DNA from: Beijerinckiaceae bacterium
GTDB lineage: Bacteria > Pseudomonadota > Alphaproteobacteria > Rhizobiales > Beijerinckiaceae
Reading direction: 5' to 3'
DNA: 64,000 bases
Assembly: GCA_947475995.1 (NCBI GenBank)
Contig: CANJNI010000006.1
Coordinates: 87,325-151,324, forward strand
Made by a program: the position numbers and the translations under genes
Shown here: piece after piece, positions 41,603 to 50,217 of the stretch
How the letters are laid out: each line of letters begins with the position of its first letter
Numbering within the stretch: the stretch's first letter is position 1
Notes under the pieces: generated by a model
The model's input: the letters and a program-made list of their open reading frames with translations, nothing else
Told to the model about the DNA's origin: nothing
The model's database searches: none

Positions 41603-42355
41603 ATGGCCTACAAGACCATTGAGACGCGGGCGCGCATCGGCTTCATCATTCCGTCTTCCAACCGCATGGTTGAGCCGCAGGCGGCACGCTACATGCCTGA
41701 AGGCGTGCAGCCGCATTTCACCCGGATCGGGATGACGAACCGCCACAAGGCGCCGCTGGAGAAGCTGCTGCCGCGCATTCTGGACGCGGCTGAGTTGCTG
41801 GGCGACTCAAAGTGCAACGTCACCGTCCTGCAATGCACCGGCACCTCGATGTCGGGCGGCGTGGATATGGAGGCGCACGTCATCCGCGAGATCGAGCGCG
41901 TGACCGGCAAGCCGGCGCTGAGCGCGGCGTCGTCGCTGACGGCGGCGTTCCGGACGCTGAATGCGCGCAAGCTCGTTTTCATTTCGGAGAACAAGCAGCC
42001 GGATCACGACAAGAAAAAGGATTTCGTTGTCGAGGCCGGATACGAGATCGTTGCCGACAAGGCGGTGGGGCTTTCGGGCACGGATGAATATTGCATCATG
42101 CCGCCGGAGCTTTGGTACGACACGGCGATCTCATTGCGTGACGAATCTGCCGACGCCTATTTCATTTCCTGCGCCAACATTCGCTCGATCGACGCCATCG
42201 AGGCGCTGGAGAAGGAACTCGGCAAGCCGGTCGTAACCAGCAATCAGGCGGCATTCTGGTGTTCGCTGCGCATGGCGGGCATCAAGGATCAGGTGCCGGG
42301 GCTGGGCAGACTGATGCAATACGATCTGCCAAAAGCGGCTGTGGCGGCGGAATAA
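41603..42355 (+). CDS. maleate cis-trans isomerase-like protein (two active-site Cys)
   Basis: 250 aa from ATG 41603 (GGGAGACC upstream). Both Asp/Glu-racemase-superfamily cysteines are present: VLQCTGTSMSGG (N-terminal) and YFISCANIRSIDAIEALE (C-terminal), as in maleate isomerase and Asp racemase. IGFIIPSSNRMVEPQ at the N-terminus is the typical maleate-isomerase opening. It would isomerise a cis-dicarboxylate in the cytosol without cofactor. First gene of a plus-strand unit with a BKACE (32 bp downstream) and an FAH family hydrolase, a natural route for cleaving a substituted dicarboxylate. Confidence 0.82.
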   Translation: MAYKTIETRARIGFIIPSSNRMVEPQAARYMPEGVQPHFTRIGMTNRHKAPLEKLLPRILDAAELLGDSKCNVTVLQCTGTSMSGGVDMEAHVIREIERVTGKPALSAASSLTAAFRTLNARKLVFISENKQPDHDKKKDFVVEAGYEIVADKAVGLSGTDEYCIMPPELWYDTAISLRDESADAYFISCANIRSIDAIEALEKELGKPVVTSNQAAFWCSLRMAGIKDQVPGLGRLMQYDLPKAAVAAE

Positions 42356-42387
42356 AAAACCCAGCAAGCGCCAGGGAGGGCGAACAA

Positions 42388-43254
42388 TTGGAGAAGCTGA
42401 TCATTTATGCGGCCGTAGGGTATCCGCGGAAGACCGAGAACCCGCATTTTCCGGCTGTGCCGCAGACATGGGAAGGGCTGGTGGACAGCGCTGTGCGAGC
42501 CGCGGAGGCAGGAGCCAGCATCGTGCATTTCCACGGGCCGCACGACGACAAGCATCGCATCATTCCGGAAGGCTGGGGCAAGCTGGTCGAGGAAATCCGC
42601 AAGCGCAGTGATGTGCTGATTGACTTCGGTCAAGCCGGCGCGCCGCTCGATCAGCGCAAGCCGCTTCTGGAACTGGGCGCGAACAAGCCCGACTTCATGG
42701 CTGTTTCGCTGACCAATCACGACTATCGCCGACACAGCCCGGAGCGCGGGGCGTTCGATGTCTATTACCAGCACCCGCGCGACGAACTGGAAGAATATGC
42801 GCGTTGCCTCAAGGCAGCAGGCGTGAAGCCGGCCTGGGAGATCTGGCATCTGGGCGGCATGTGGAATTTTGAATATCTGGAAAAGCTGGGGCTCGTCGAG
42901 AAGCCTTACTGGCTGAACATTTTCTTCGGGACGCCCGGCGGTGTCTGGTCGCCCCCGACCGTCGAGGAAATCAGTCACCGCATCGCCAATCTGCCGGCTG
43001 ATGCGCCCTTCATGCTCGCCCCGCGCGGCACGGCTGGACCCATGGGCCAGACGCGCATGTTGACCTTCGGGATCATCAAGGGCGGTCACGTTCGGCTCGG
43101 GACGCAGGACATGGCCTGGTATACGGACGGCGTTCCGGCGGAAAGTAACGCCCAGATCGTGGGTCGCATCGCCCGCATCTCGCGAGAGCTTGGCCGCGAA
43201 GTCGCCACGCCGGACGATGCGCGCCGCATTCTCGGCCTGCCGCCGCGCAAGTAA
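42388..43254 (+). CDS. beta-keto acid cleavage enzyme (BKACE, DUF849)
   Basis: 288 aa from TTG 42388: AGGGAGGG ends 7 bases before it and no in-frame ATG follows until late, so this TTG start is well supported. Family marks: IIYAAVGYPRKTENP, the Zn-binding H-x-H in ASIVHFHGPHDD, WEIWHLGGMWNFEYL and the end GHVRLGTQD...AESNAQIVGRIARI. BKACE enzymes condense a beta-keto acid with acetyl-CoA and split off acetoacetate. Operon partners are a maleate-isomerase-like and an FAH-like protein. Confidence 0.85.
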   Translation: MEKLIIYAAVGYPRKTENPHFPAVPQTWEGLVDSAVRAAEAGASIVHFHGPHDDKHRIIPEGWGKLVEEIRKRSDVLIDFGQAGAPLDQRKPLLELGANKPDFMAVSLTNHDYRRHSPERGAFDVYYQHPRDELEEYARCLKAAGVKPAWEIWHLGGMWNFEYLEKLGLVEKPYWLNIFFGTPGGVWSPPTVEEISHRIANLPADAPFMLAPRGTAGPMGQTRMLTFGIIKGGHVRLGTQDMAWYTDGVPAESNAQIVGRIARISRELGREVATPDDARRILGLPPRK

Positions 43255-43265
43255 CGGAGAGGGCG

Positions 43266-44180
43266 ATGAAGATTCTCCGTTTCAACGACGACCGCATCGG
43301 CATTCTGAAAAACGACAGCCATGTGGTCGATATCAGCGCCATCATCAGCCACCGCGAGGAGCGTGGCCCGCAACGCACGATGGAAGTGCTCATCGAGAAT
43401 TTCGATGATCTGCGTGGCGAGATCGACCGGATGGTGGCGGCAAGCGACGGTGTTCCGCTGGCGAGCGTGAAGCTGCTCGTTCCGCTGCCGCGTCCGTCCA
43501 AGGTTCTGGGCGCGTTCCTGAACTATCTGGATGCGCCGGACCGCAAGCTGGAGCTTCTGCCCAACGAGTTTTTCCACAAGGCGCCCGAGCTGCTGGGCCC
43601 CGAAGGCGACATTATTTTTCGCGATCTTGCTCCCGTGAAGGAATGCACGCCCGAGGCGGAGCTGGCTTTTGTGGTCGGCAAGCGCGCGAAGGATGTGTCC
43701 GAAGATGACGCCATGAGCCATGTGTTCGGCTATGTGCCGTTCTTCGATATTTCGGTGCGGGGCATCAAGCGGCGCAGCCTTGTCATTCCCAAGGGGCAGG
43801 ATACGCACGGCCCATGCGGCCCGTGGATCGTGACGCGCGACGAGATTCCAGACCCGCACAATCTCAACGTCAAATCATGGGTCGATGGGACATTGCGGCA
43901 GGACTACAACACCTGCGACATGGCGCACAAAATTCCCGAACAGATTTCGTGGCTGAGCAAGTTCATCCAGTTGCAGCCCGGCGACGTGATCGCGACCGGC
44001 ACGCACCATAAAGGTCTGGGGCCGTTGAATGTCGGCAACATTCTCGAAATCGAGATCGAGAAGATCGGCAAGGCGCGCTTCTACGTGAAGGGCGACATGC
44101 CCTACAAGGACACGAAGAAGAGCGGGACCAGCAAGAGTCCCGATCCGCTGCCGCCCGGCATGGTGATCACGCCGATCTGA
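43266..44180 (+). CDS. fumarylacetoacetate hydrolase (FAH) family protein
   Basis: 304 aa. Metal site E-x-E (CTPEAELAFVVGKRAKDV) with a third acidic residue in FGYVPFFDISVRG, then KGQDTHGPCGPWIVTRDEI and PGDVIATGTHHKGLGPLN, the standard FAH C-terminal landmarks. The motif F-F-D replaces the usual N-D. The family hydrolyses or decarboxylates 1,3-diketo or 2-oxo acids with Mg2+. An N-terminal extension of about 60 residues forms the usual small domain. GGAGAGGGCG precedes ATG 43266. Cytosolic; last gene of the isomerase-BKACE operon. Confidence 0.87.
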   Translation: MKILRFNDDRIGILKNDSHVVDISAIISHREERGPQRTMEVLIENFDDLRGEIDRMVAASDGVPLASVKLLVPLPRPSKVLGAFLNYLDAPDRKLELLPNEFFHKAPELLGPEGDIIFRDLAPVKECTPEAELAFVVGKRAKDVSEDDAMSHVFGYVPFFDISVRGIKRRSLVIPKGQDTHGPCGPWIVTRDEIPDPHNLNVKSWVDGTLRQDYNTCDMAHKIPEQISWLSKFIQLQPGDVIATGTHHKGLGPLNVGNILEIEIEKIGKARFYVKGDMPYKDTKKSGTSKSPDPLPPGMVITPI

Positions 44181-44195
44181 GATCGGCGCGAAGCA

Positions 44196-45140
44196 TTACA
44201 ACGTAATGAGCGCCTTCGGCTTTTCGCCGCGCACGAAAGCAGCGACGTTTTCTGCCGCGAAACCCGCGAGGCGCTCCGCGCTGCCGGCTGCCGAGACATG
44301 CGGGGTCAGCACGAGGTTCGGGGCTTTCCACAGCGGATGCTCGGGCGGCAAAGGTTCGGGGTCGGTCACGTCGAGACCCGCGCCGCCCAGATGTCCCGAA
44401 TTCAAAGCCTCTGTTAGCGCATTCGTGTCGATGATCGAACCGCGTGCGATATTGATCAGGATCGCGCCCTTCTGCATGCGGGCGATGCGAGCCGCATCGA
44501 ACATGCCCTTGGTCTGCGGCGTCAGCGGCGTCGAGATCATCACGATGTCGGAATGGCCGAGCACTGAATCGAGCTGATTGATCGTCAGTTTCTCATCCGC
44601 CAGTGGGCTGACGGGCCGTGTGCGCGAAATGCCGATGATGTGCGCGTCAAAGGCTTTCAGCCGTTTGGCCGCCTGCTGCCCGATGGCTCCGAAGCCCACG
44701 ATGGTGACGATCTTGCCTTCGAGGGTGAACATTTTGGTGTTGTAAGCGCCGTCCCATTTCGCCGAGGGAATGTTGGCCTGCGCATCGTGCAGCCGCCGTG
44801 ACAACGCGAGCATCATCGCAACCGCATGTTCGCCGACTGCGGGCGCAAGGCTGTCTCCGGCGCTCGAAACCGAGACGGTCGATTGCGGCTTGTCGAGCGC
44901 CATGCGGTCGTAGCCGATGGTGAGAAGCTGGATGAATTTCAGCTTCGTCGAGGCGCGAACCGCATTTGCCACGGCCGGTGTGTAATTGAACACGGGCGCG
45001 ACCAGAACATCGGCGTCTGGCAGGGCTGCAATCGTTTCATCCGCGTTTTTCACGCTGGTGAATTCGATATTTGGAATTTTGGCGAAAGCCGCTTCGAGTG
45101 AGGCCCGCGAGATGGGCGCAGCCCACATGACGATGCGCAT
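44196..45140 (-). CDS. D-2-hydroxyacid dehydrogenase family protein
   Basis: 314 aa. The NAD-binding fold shows VGFGAIGQQAAKRL, then catalytic Arg in INIARGSIID, Glu in DVTDPEPLP and His in LTPHVSAAG, the complete dehydrogenase triad. It reduces 2-keto acids or oxidises (R)-2-hydroxyacids in the cytosol. A 122-base gap with a palindromic repeat separates it from the upstream enolase-family gene on the same strand, so co-transcription is uncertain. Its ATG 45140 is preceded by AGGAGAACAAG. Confidence 0.9.
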   Translation of the reverse strand: MRIVMWAAPISRASLEAAFAKIPNIEFTSVKNADETIAALPDADVLVAPVFNYTPAVANAVRASTKLKFIQLLTIGYDRMALDKPQSTVSVSSAGDSLAPAVGEHAVAMMLALSRRLHDAQANIPSAKWDGAYNTKMFTLEGKIVTIVGFGAIGQQAAKRLKAFDAHIIGISRTRPVSPLADEKLTINQLDSVLGHSDIVMISTPLTPQTKGMFDAARIARMQKGAILINIARGSIIDTNALTEALNSGHLGGAGLDVTDPEPLPPEHPLWKAPNLVLTPHVSAAGSAERLAGFAAENVAAFVRGEKPKALITL

Positions 45141-45229
45141 CTTGTTCTCCTGATGTCTTCAATTGCACGAATGCGATTGCGGGTGGCCCGCCGCCCGTTG
45201 AAGCAACCCATCTGTGCGCGCACGACTAT

Positions 45230-45259
45230 GGATTGCTTCGCTTCGCTCGCAATGATGGA
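45230..45259. repeat. short rhizobial-type palindromic (REP-like) repeat
   Basis: GGATTGCTTCGCTTCGCTCG followed by CAATGATGGA has an ATTGC...GCAAT stem around TTCG-rich loops. This closely resembles the abundant extragenic repeats of Bradyrhizobium and relatives that I know by sequence. It sits in the gap between the enolase-family and dehydrogenase genes. Confidence 0.6.
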
Positions 45260-45262
45260 ATG

Positions 45263-46429
45263 TCACTTGATCGGAATAACGTCCTGTTCACGGAATTCCA
45301 GTCCAAATCCGGGCGCATCCGAGGGTCGCACGACGCCGTTCACCGGCACATTCATGCCCGGATACTTGTTGGCTTCCGCGAGCGGCACGCCCGGATCGGA
45401 ATGCAGCCAGAACTCGGCAATCGAGGCCTCCGGCATTGCGATGGAGAAATGCTGGCCGAAGGGCGAACTGGCTCCCGAATGCGGGATCGTCTGAATGCCA
45501 GCCGCTTCGCCGATGGTGTAGATTTTCAAGATCTCCGTCATGCCGCCGCACCAACGGAAATCCGGTTGCAGAATATCCACACAACGGCGGTCGACCAGTT
45601 CGCGGAAGTTGAAGCGGCCGTGAAGATCCTCGCCGGTCGCGATGGGCACGGTGGGATTGGCTTTCTTCAACTGCGCCATGCCATCAAAGTCGTGCGGCAT
45701 CAGCGGTTCCTCGAACCAGCGCAGCCTGTAAGGCTTAAGCCGCTCCATGATCCGCGCCGCATATTCGACGTTGAAGGACATGACCGGATTGTACATGAGG
45801 TCAGCTTTGTCGCCGACGGTCTCGCGCGCTTTGGCGACCTTCTCCTCGATGCGGTTGATGCCGTCGAGGCCCTCGTCATAGTGAACCGGATTGCTGATCT
45901 TGAACTTGGTGAAACCCAGTTCCATCGTCCAGTCGAGATCGTCGCTCGTGCAATAGGGGGTGATTTCCTCGCGGCATGGTCCGCCGATGAGGCTGTAAAC
46001 CGGAACGCCGAGCAGCTTGCCCTTCAGATCCCACAGCGCAAGGTCGATGGCGCTGCGCGCGACCATCGCGAGGCCGGTTGCGCCGAAGCGCATCGAGGAG
46101 CGCCACATCAGGTCGTTCAGATATTCGATGGCGAAGCAGTCGCGGCCTGTCAGGAGCGGCGCGAAATGATCGCGGATCAGCGGCGTCACCAGATTGGCCC
46201 AGTTGCAAAGGCCGATGCCCCAGACGCCGTTTTCCGCCGTCACCTTCACCCATAATTCGGGGCCGACTTCGCCGGGAATATTGTGCAGGCTGCGTGGAAA
46301 TTCCGGATATTTGTTGATCGGAAAGGCGCGCTTGGCGGATTTGTTGTAGCTGGCGCGGCGCGGCGGAGTCTTCGGCTTGGGACGCGGGGCGACCGTGCAG
46401 GCCTCTATGGATTTGATCTTGATGGTCAT
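45263..46429 (-). CDS. enolase-superfamily acid-sugar dehydratase-like (RhmD/MR-MLE) protein
   Basis: 388 aa. Capping domain then barrel with FTKFKISNPV (K-x-K), RWFEEPLMPHDF, ATGEDLHGR, DILQPDFRWCGGMTE and QTIPHSGAS, matching L-rhamnonate-dehydratase-type enzymes (E, E, D and H in place). The first metal position, Asp in the common LxxDxWM-type block, is Asn here (DLMYNPVMSFN). Reactions of the family are dehydration or racemisation of hydroxy acids with Mg2+. It is preceded by two racemase-family genes on the same strand (11 bp gap) and followed by a hydroxyacid dehydrogenase. Confidence 0.8.
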   Translation of the reverse strand: MTIKIKSIEACTVAPRPKPKTPPRRASYNKSAKRAFPINKYPEFPRSLHNIPGEVGPELWVKVTAENGVWGIGLCNWANLVTPLIRDHFAPLLTGRDCFAIEYLNDLMWRSSMRFGATGLAMVARSAIDLALWDLKGKLLGVPVYSLIGGPCREEITPYCTSDDLDWTMELGFTKFKISNPVHYDEGLDGINRIEEKVAKARETVGDKADLMYNPVMSFNVEYAARIMERLKPYRLRWFEEPLMPHDFDGMAQLKKANPTVPIATGEDLHGRFNFRELVDRRCVDILQPDFRWCGGMTEILKIYTIGEAAGIQTIPHSGASSPFGQHFSIAMPEASIAEFWLHSDPGVPLAEANKYPGMNVPVNGVVRPSDAPGFGLEFREQDVIPIK

Positions 46430-46440
46430 CGTTCTTCCGT

Positions 46441-47178
46441 TCAGGCGGAGAGCAGCTTGCCGTGGCCCTGAATGGGCTCCCAGGCGTTCAGCATTTGCAG
46501 CATGTGGCGCACGCGGGCCGTCTGGTTGCAGATGACGGGCTTGCCGAATTCATCTTCGAGCTTGCGGCAAACGGGTTCCGCCAGCCAGGTGCCGCCGCCG
46601 ATGTAAAGCGCATCGGCTTCCGGATGATCGAGCAGCGCCTGCCGTCCGAGGTCCCACGCAAGCTGGATGTGATCGCCGGTCTTGATCTTCACGAATTCCG
46701 AGGGCTTCAGCGCCTTGTTGACGACGCCGCACAGTTCGACGCCTTCGCGGGCGAAGAACTGCCCGAGATTGCGGTTCATCTCGTCGGTCCATTTATTGGC
46801 CGCTACGATCTTCTTCACGCCGATCTGCGCGGTGGTCTTTACCACGGCGTTCACGGTGCTGGTCGCCGGCACGCCCGTGTGCTTGCCCATCAGGTCGACG
46901 AGCCGATCATGTCCGTCGAGCCCGAGCAGGATCGGCAATGGCACGCCGTTCTGGATCACCATGTCGACGCCGCGCTCCATGAGCTGATCGAGGTAGGACG
47001 TCATGGGGGCGAAGACGCGCTCCACGTCGGCGCTCGAAAACTCCTTCAGGCCGACTGGAATCATGATGAGCATGATTCCCGGTGGGGCGATGCGGTAGAA
47101 TTCGTAAGGCTCGTTGCCGATGACGCCAAGCGGCGTGAGGCAGCCGATCTTGAAGCGGGGCTGGCTTTCTTCGAACAT
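46441..47178 (-). CDS. Asp/Glu racemase-superfamily protein lacking both usual cysteines (copy 2)
   Basis: 245 aa. The fold is that of maleate isomerase/AMDase (IGCLTPLGVIGNEPYEFYRIAP, GKHTGVPATSTVNAV, DALYIGGGTWLAEPV). Aligned by eye with the 41603 protein, the N-terminal Cys site reads IQNGVPLPILLG (Gly) and the C-terminal Cys site reads IGGGTWLA (Gly), so no catalytic Cys is in place; Cys occurs elsewhere (KPVICNQTARV). It is a tandem paralogue of the 47194 protein (15 bp apart) and lies upstream of the enolase-family gene. Confidence 0.7.
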   Translation of the reverse strand: MFEESQPRFKIGCLTPLGVIGNEPYEFYRIAPPGIMLIMIPVGLKEFSSADVERVFAPMTSYLDQLMERGVDMVIQNGVPLPILLGLDGHDRLVDLMGKHTGVPATSTVNAVVKTTAQIGVKKIVAANKWTDEMNRNLGQFFAREGVELCGVVNKALKPSEFVKIKTGDHIQLAWDLGRQALLDHPEADALYIGGGTWLAEPVCRKLEDEFGKPVICNQTARVRHMLQMLNAWEPIQGHGKLLSA

Positions 47179-47193
47179 GTTGGGTCCTCGCTC

Positions 47194-47934
47194 TCAGGGC
47201 GTCGAGAAGATGCGGCCGAAGCCTTCGCGAGGCTTCCAGTCTTTCAGGATTTGCATGACATGGCGCACGCGCGCTGTCTCGTTGCAGATGACCGGCTTGC
47301 CGATGGCCTGTTCGAGCCGGTTCGCGACCGGTTCGCAGAGCCAGGAGCCGCCGCCGAGATAGACGCCGTCGCAATCGGGATGTTCGTCTGCTGCACGCTT
47401 GCCGAGTTCCCAGGCGAGCCGCATGTGCGTCTCGTCCTCGATCTTCATGAAGTCCTTCGGGGCGATAGACTTGTTGGCTATGCCGCAGACCGTCACGCCC
47501 TCGCGGGCGAAAAATTGCGACAGGCTGGCGTTCATCGCGTCGGTCCATTTGTTGGCGACGGCGATTTTTTTGATGCCTATTTCGGCGGCGGACTTCGCCA
47601 CTGCCAGTACGGTGCTGGTGGCCGGAAGGCCCGTGTATTTCGCCATGTGGGCAATCATCCGGTCATGCGCGTCGACACCGATCAGAATGGGCAGCGGCAC
47701 GCCATTCTGGATCACGATCTCGACGCCGCGCTGCATGAGCTGGTCGAGGTATCCATCGAGCGGCGCAAAGGCGCGCTCTACATCCGTGGCGGAAAATTCG
47801 GTCAGCCCGACCGGAATGATCACCGACATGCAGCCCTTCGGCCAGAGGCGGTAGAACTCATAGGCTCCGTTGTCGATGACGCCCAGCGGGGCGAGCGTGC
47901 CGATCTTGTGAGTCGGAACCTGATCGTCGAACAT
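47194..47934 (-). CDS. Asp/Glu racemase-superfamily protein lacking both usual cysteines (copy 1)
   Basis: 246 aa from ATG 47934, with GGAGG upstream; the long track ORF runs in from an unrelated frame. Highly similar to the next gene: IGTLAPLGVIDNGAYEFYRLWP, IVIQNGVPLPILIG, GLPATSTVLAV, GVYLGGGSWLCEPV, KPVICNETARVRHVM. Both loop positions that hold Cys in racemases or isomerases are Gly here. A different chemistry, or a binding role, is therefore likely. First gene of a minus-strand unit with copy 2 and the enolase-family gene, divergent from pobA. Confidence 0.7.
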   Translation of the reverse strand: MFDDQVPTHKIGTLAPLGVIDNGAYEFYRLWPKGCMSVIIPVGLTEFSATDVERAFAPLDGYLDQLMQRGVEIVIQNGVPLPILIGVDAHDRMIAHMAKYTGLPATSTVLAVAKSAAEIGIKKIAVANKWTDAMNASLSQFFAREGVTVCGIANKSIAPKDFMKIEDETHMRLAWELGKRAADEHPDCDGVYLGGGSWLCEPVANRLEQAIGKPVICNETARVRHVMQILKDWKPREGFGRIFSTP

Positions 47935-48033
47935 GTTTCCTCCGCGTTTCGCGCATTTTGCATCAGGCTCCACCAAAGCGCAAAGCCCGGCAGGCTTGTG
48001 TCCGGCGCAGGGGTCGGCAATATGCTGGCATGA

Positions 48034-49245
<1,212 letters not shown>

Positions 49246-49298
49246 AGGCCAATTTTCATTGCCAGCGGTCGAGCGACGCCGAGTCAACTCAAACTGAA

Positions 49299-49318
49299 AG
49301 CGCCCTTTTAGGGGCGCT
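49299..49318. terminator. weak hairpin between pobA and the SGNH gene
   Basis: AGCGCCC (49299-49305) and GGGCGCT (49312-49318) pair across the loop TTTTAG. No T-run follows on the plus strand; on the minus strand TTTCAG follows. It could end either convergent gene weakly. Confidence 0.35.
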
Positions 49319-49374
49319 CGCGATGGAGCAGCGGATCGTCCCGGCTCACTCCGGCCGGGAGGGCGATGCAGCGG

Positions 49375-50217
49375 CTAGTTGACCTTGGCCGGAAGTCCCT
49401 GCGGGCGGCGGATGAACAGGTTGGCGGTCACCGCATGGGCGACATGTTCGGCCATGCACTGATAGCCGAGATCGTTCAGGTGAAACTCATCGCCCGCCAG
49501 CATCTGCAGGTTGGCGCGGGTCTTGGCCAGAAACTGCATGGCGTCGTAGCGGCGGATGTAGAGAACATTCTCGGCTGCGGCGACGCGGCGGAGCGCATCA
49601 CGGATGCCGGTGTAATTCTCGTCGCGCGCATATTTCGGGGTGTACTGCAGCCCGACGAGGACGACGTCGATGTTCTTTTTCTTGAGACGGCGGACAGCGG
49701 CAGACACCGTGTTTTCGAAATCCTCGGGCGAGATGCCCGAAAGCGCGTCGTTCGTGCCCAACTGCCAGAGCACCAGATTGGGGTGGGTGAGGGCAACTTC
49801 AGACTTCAGGCGCTCGGCGGTCGCCGAAGCGATCTCGCCCGAAACGCCCCGATTGATGATCTTCACCTCGACGCCCGACAGGGTCTTTTCCAGAATCTGC
49901 TCAAGCTGCGCCGGATAGGCCTTGCCGCGCACGGTCGCTCCAATTCCGTAGGTGGAGGAGGAGCCGATCGCCAGAATCCGGACTTTCTTGCTGTTTTCAA
50001 GAAGGGTGGCGGTGGTCGGCAGGGGAGCAGGGGTGGCGATGTCGCTGTTCGGGACCTCGCATTGCGGACTCAGGCTCCCGGCCGAGCGAGCGGCGTCCGC
50101 CGCAGGCGCAGCAGCGTCCTGCGCCAGAGAAGCTCCGGCGAGCAATAGGGACAGGCCTGCCACGAGGCAGGCTCCGGTCACGGTGCGCGCAAGCGTTGAC
50201 GCCATTCTGACACCCAT
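49375..50217 (-). CDS. secreted SGNH/GDSL hydrolase (TesA-like)
   Basis: 280 aa from ATG 50217 (ATG 50205 is possible; neither has a good Shine-Dalgarno). Signal ARTVTGACLVAGLSLLLAGASLAQ, then SGNH blocks: VRILAIGSSSTYGIGA (GSS replacing GDS), IINRGVSGEIAS, LVLWQLGTNDALSG (GTND) and EFHLNDLGYQCMAE (D-x-x-H). It should be a periplasmic esterase or deacetylase. It overlaps the upstream OpgC gene by about 40 bases, linking it to membrane glycan acylation, where SGNH enzymes and OpgC often work together. Confidence 0.8.
   Translation of the reverse strand: MGVRMASTLARTVTGACLVAGLSLLLAGASLAQDAAAPAADAARSAGSLSPQCEVPNSDIATPAPLPTTATLLENSKKVRILAIGSSSTYGIGATVRGKAYPAQLEQILEKTLSGVEVKIINRGVSGEIASATAERLKSEVALTHPNLVLWQLGTNDALSGISPEDFENTVSAAVRRLKKKNIDVVLVGLQYTPKYARDENYTGIRDALRRVAAAENVLYIRRYDAMQFLAKTRANLQMLAGDEFHLNDLGYQCMAEHVAHAVTANLFIRRPQGLPAKVN

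Noticed and set aside
46462-48033. 523-residue plus-strand ORF
   Set aside because: Antisense to two clear racemase-fold genes; no domain seen.
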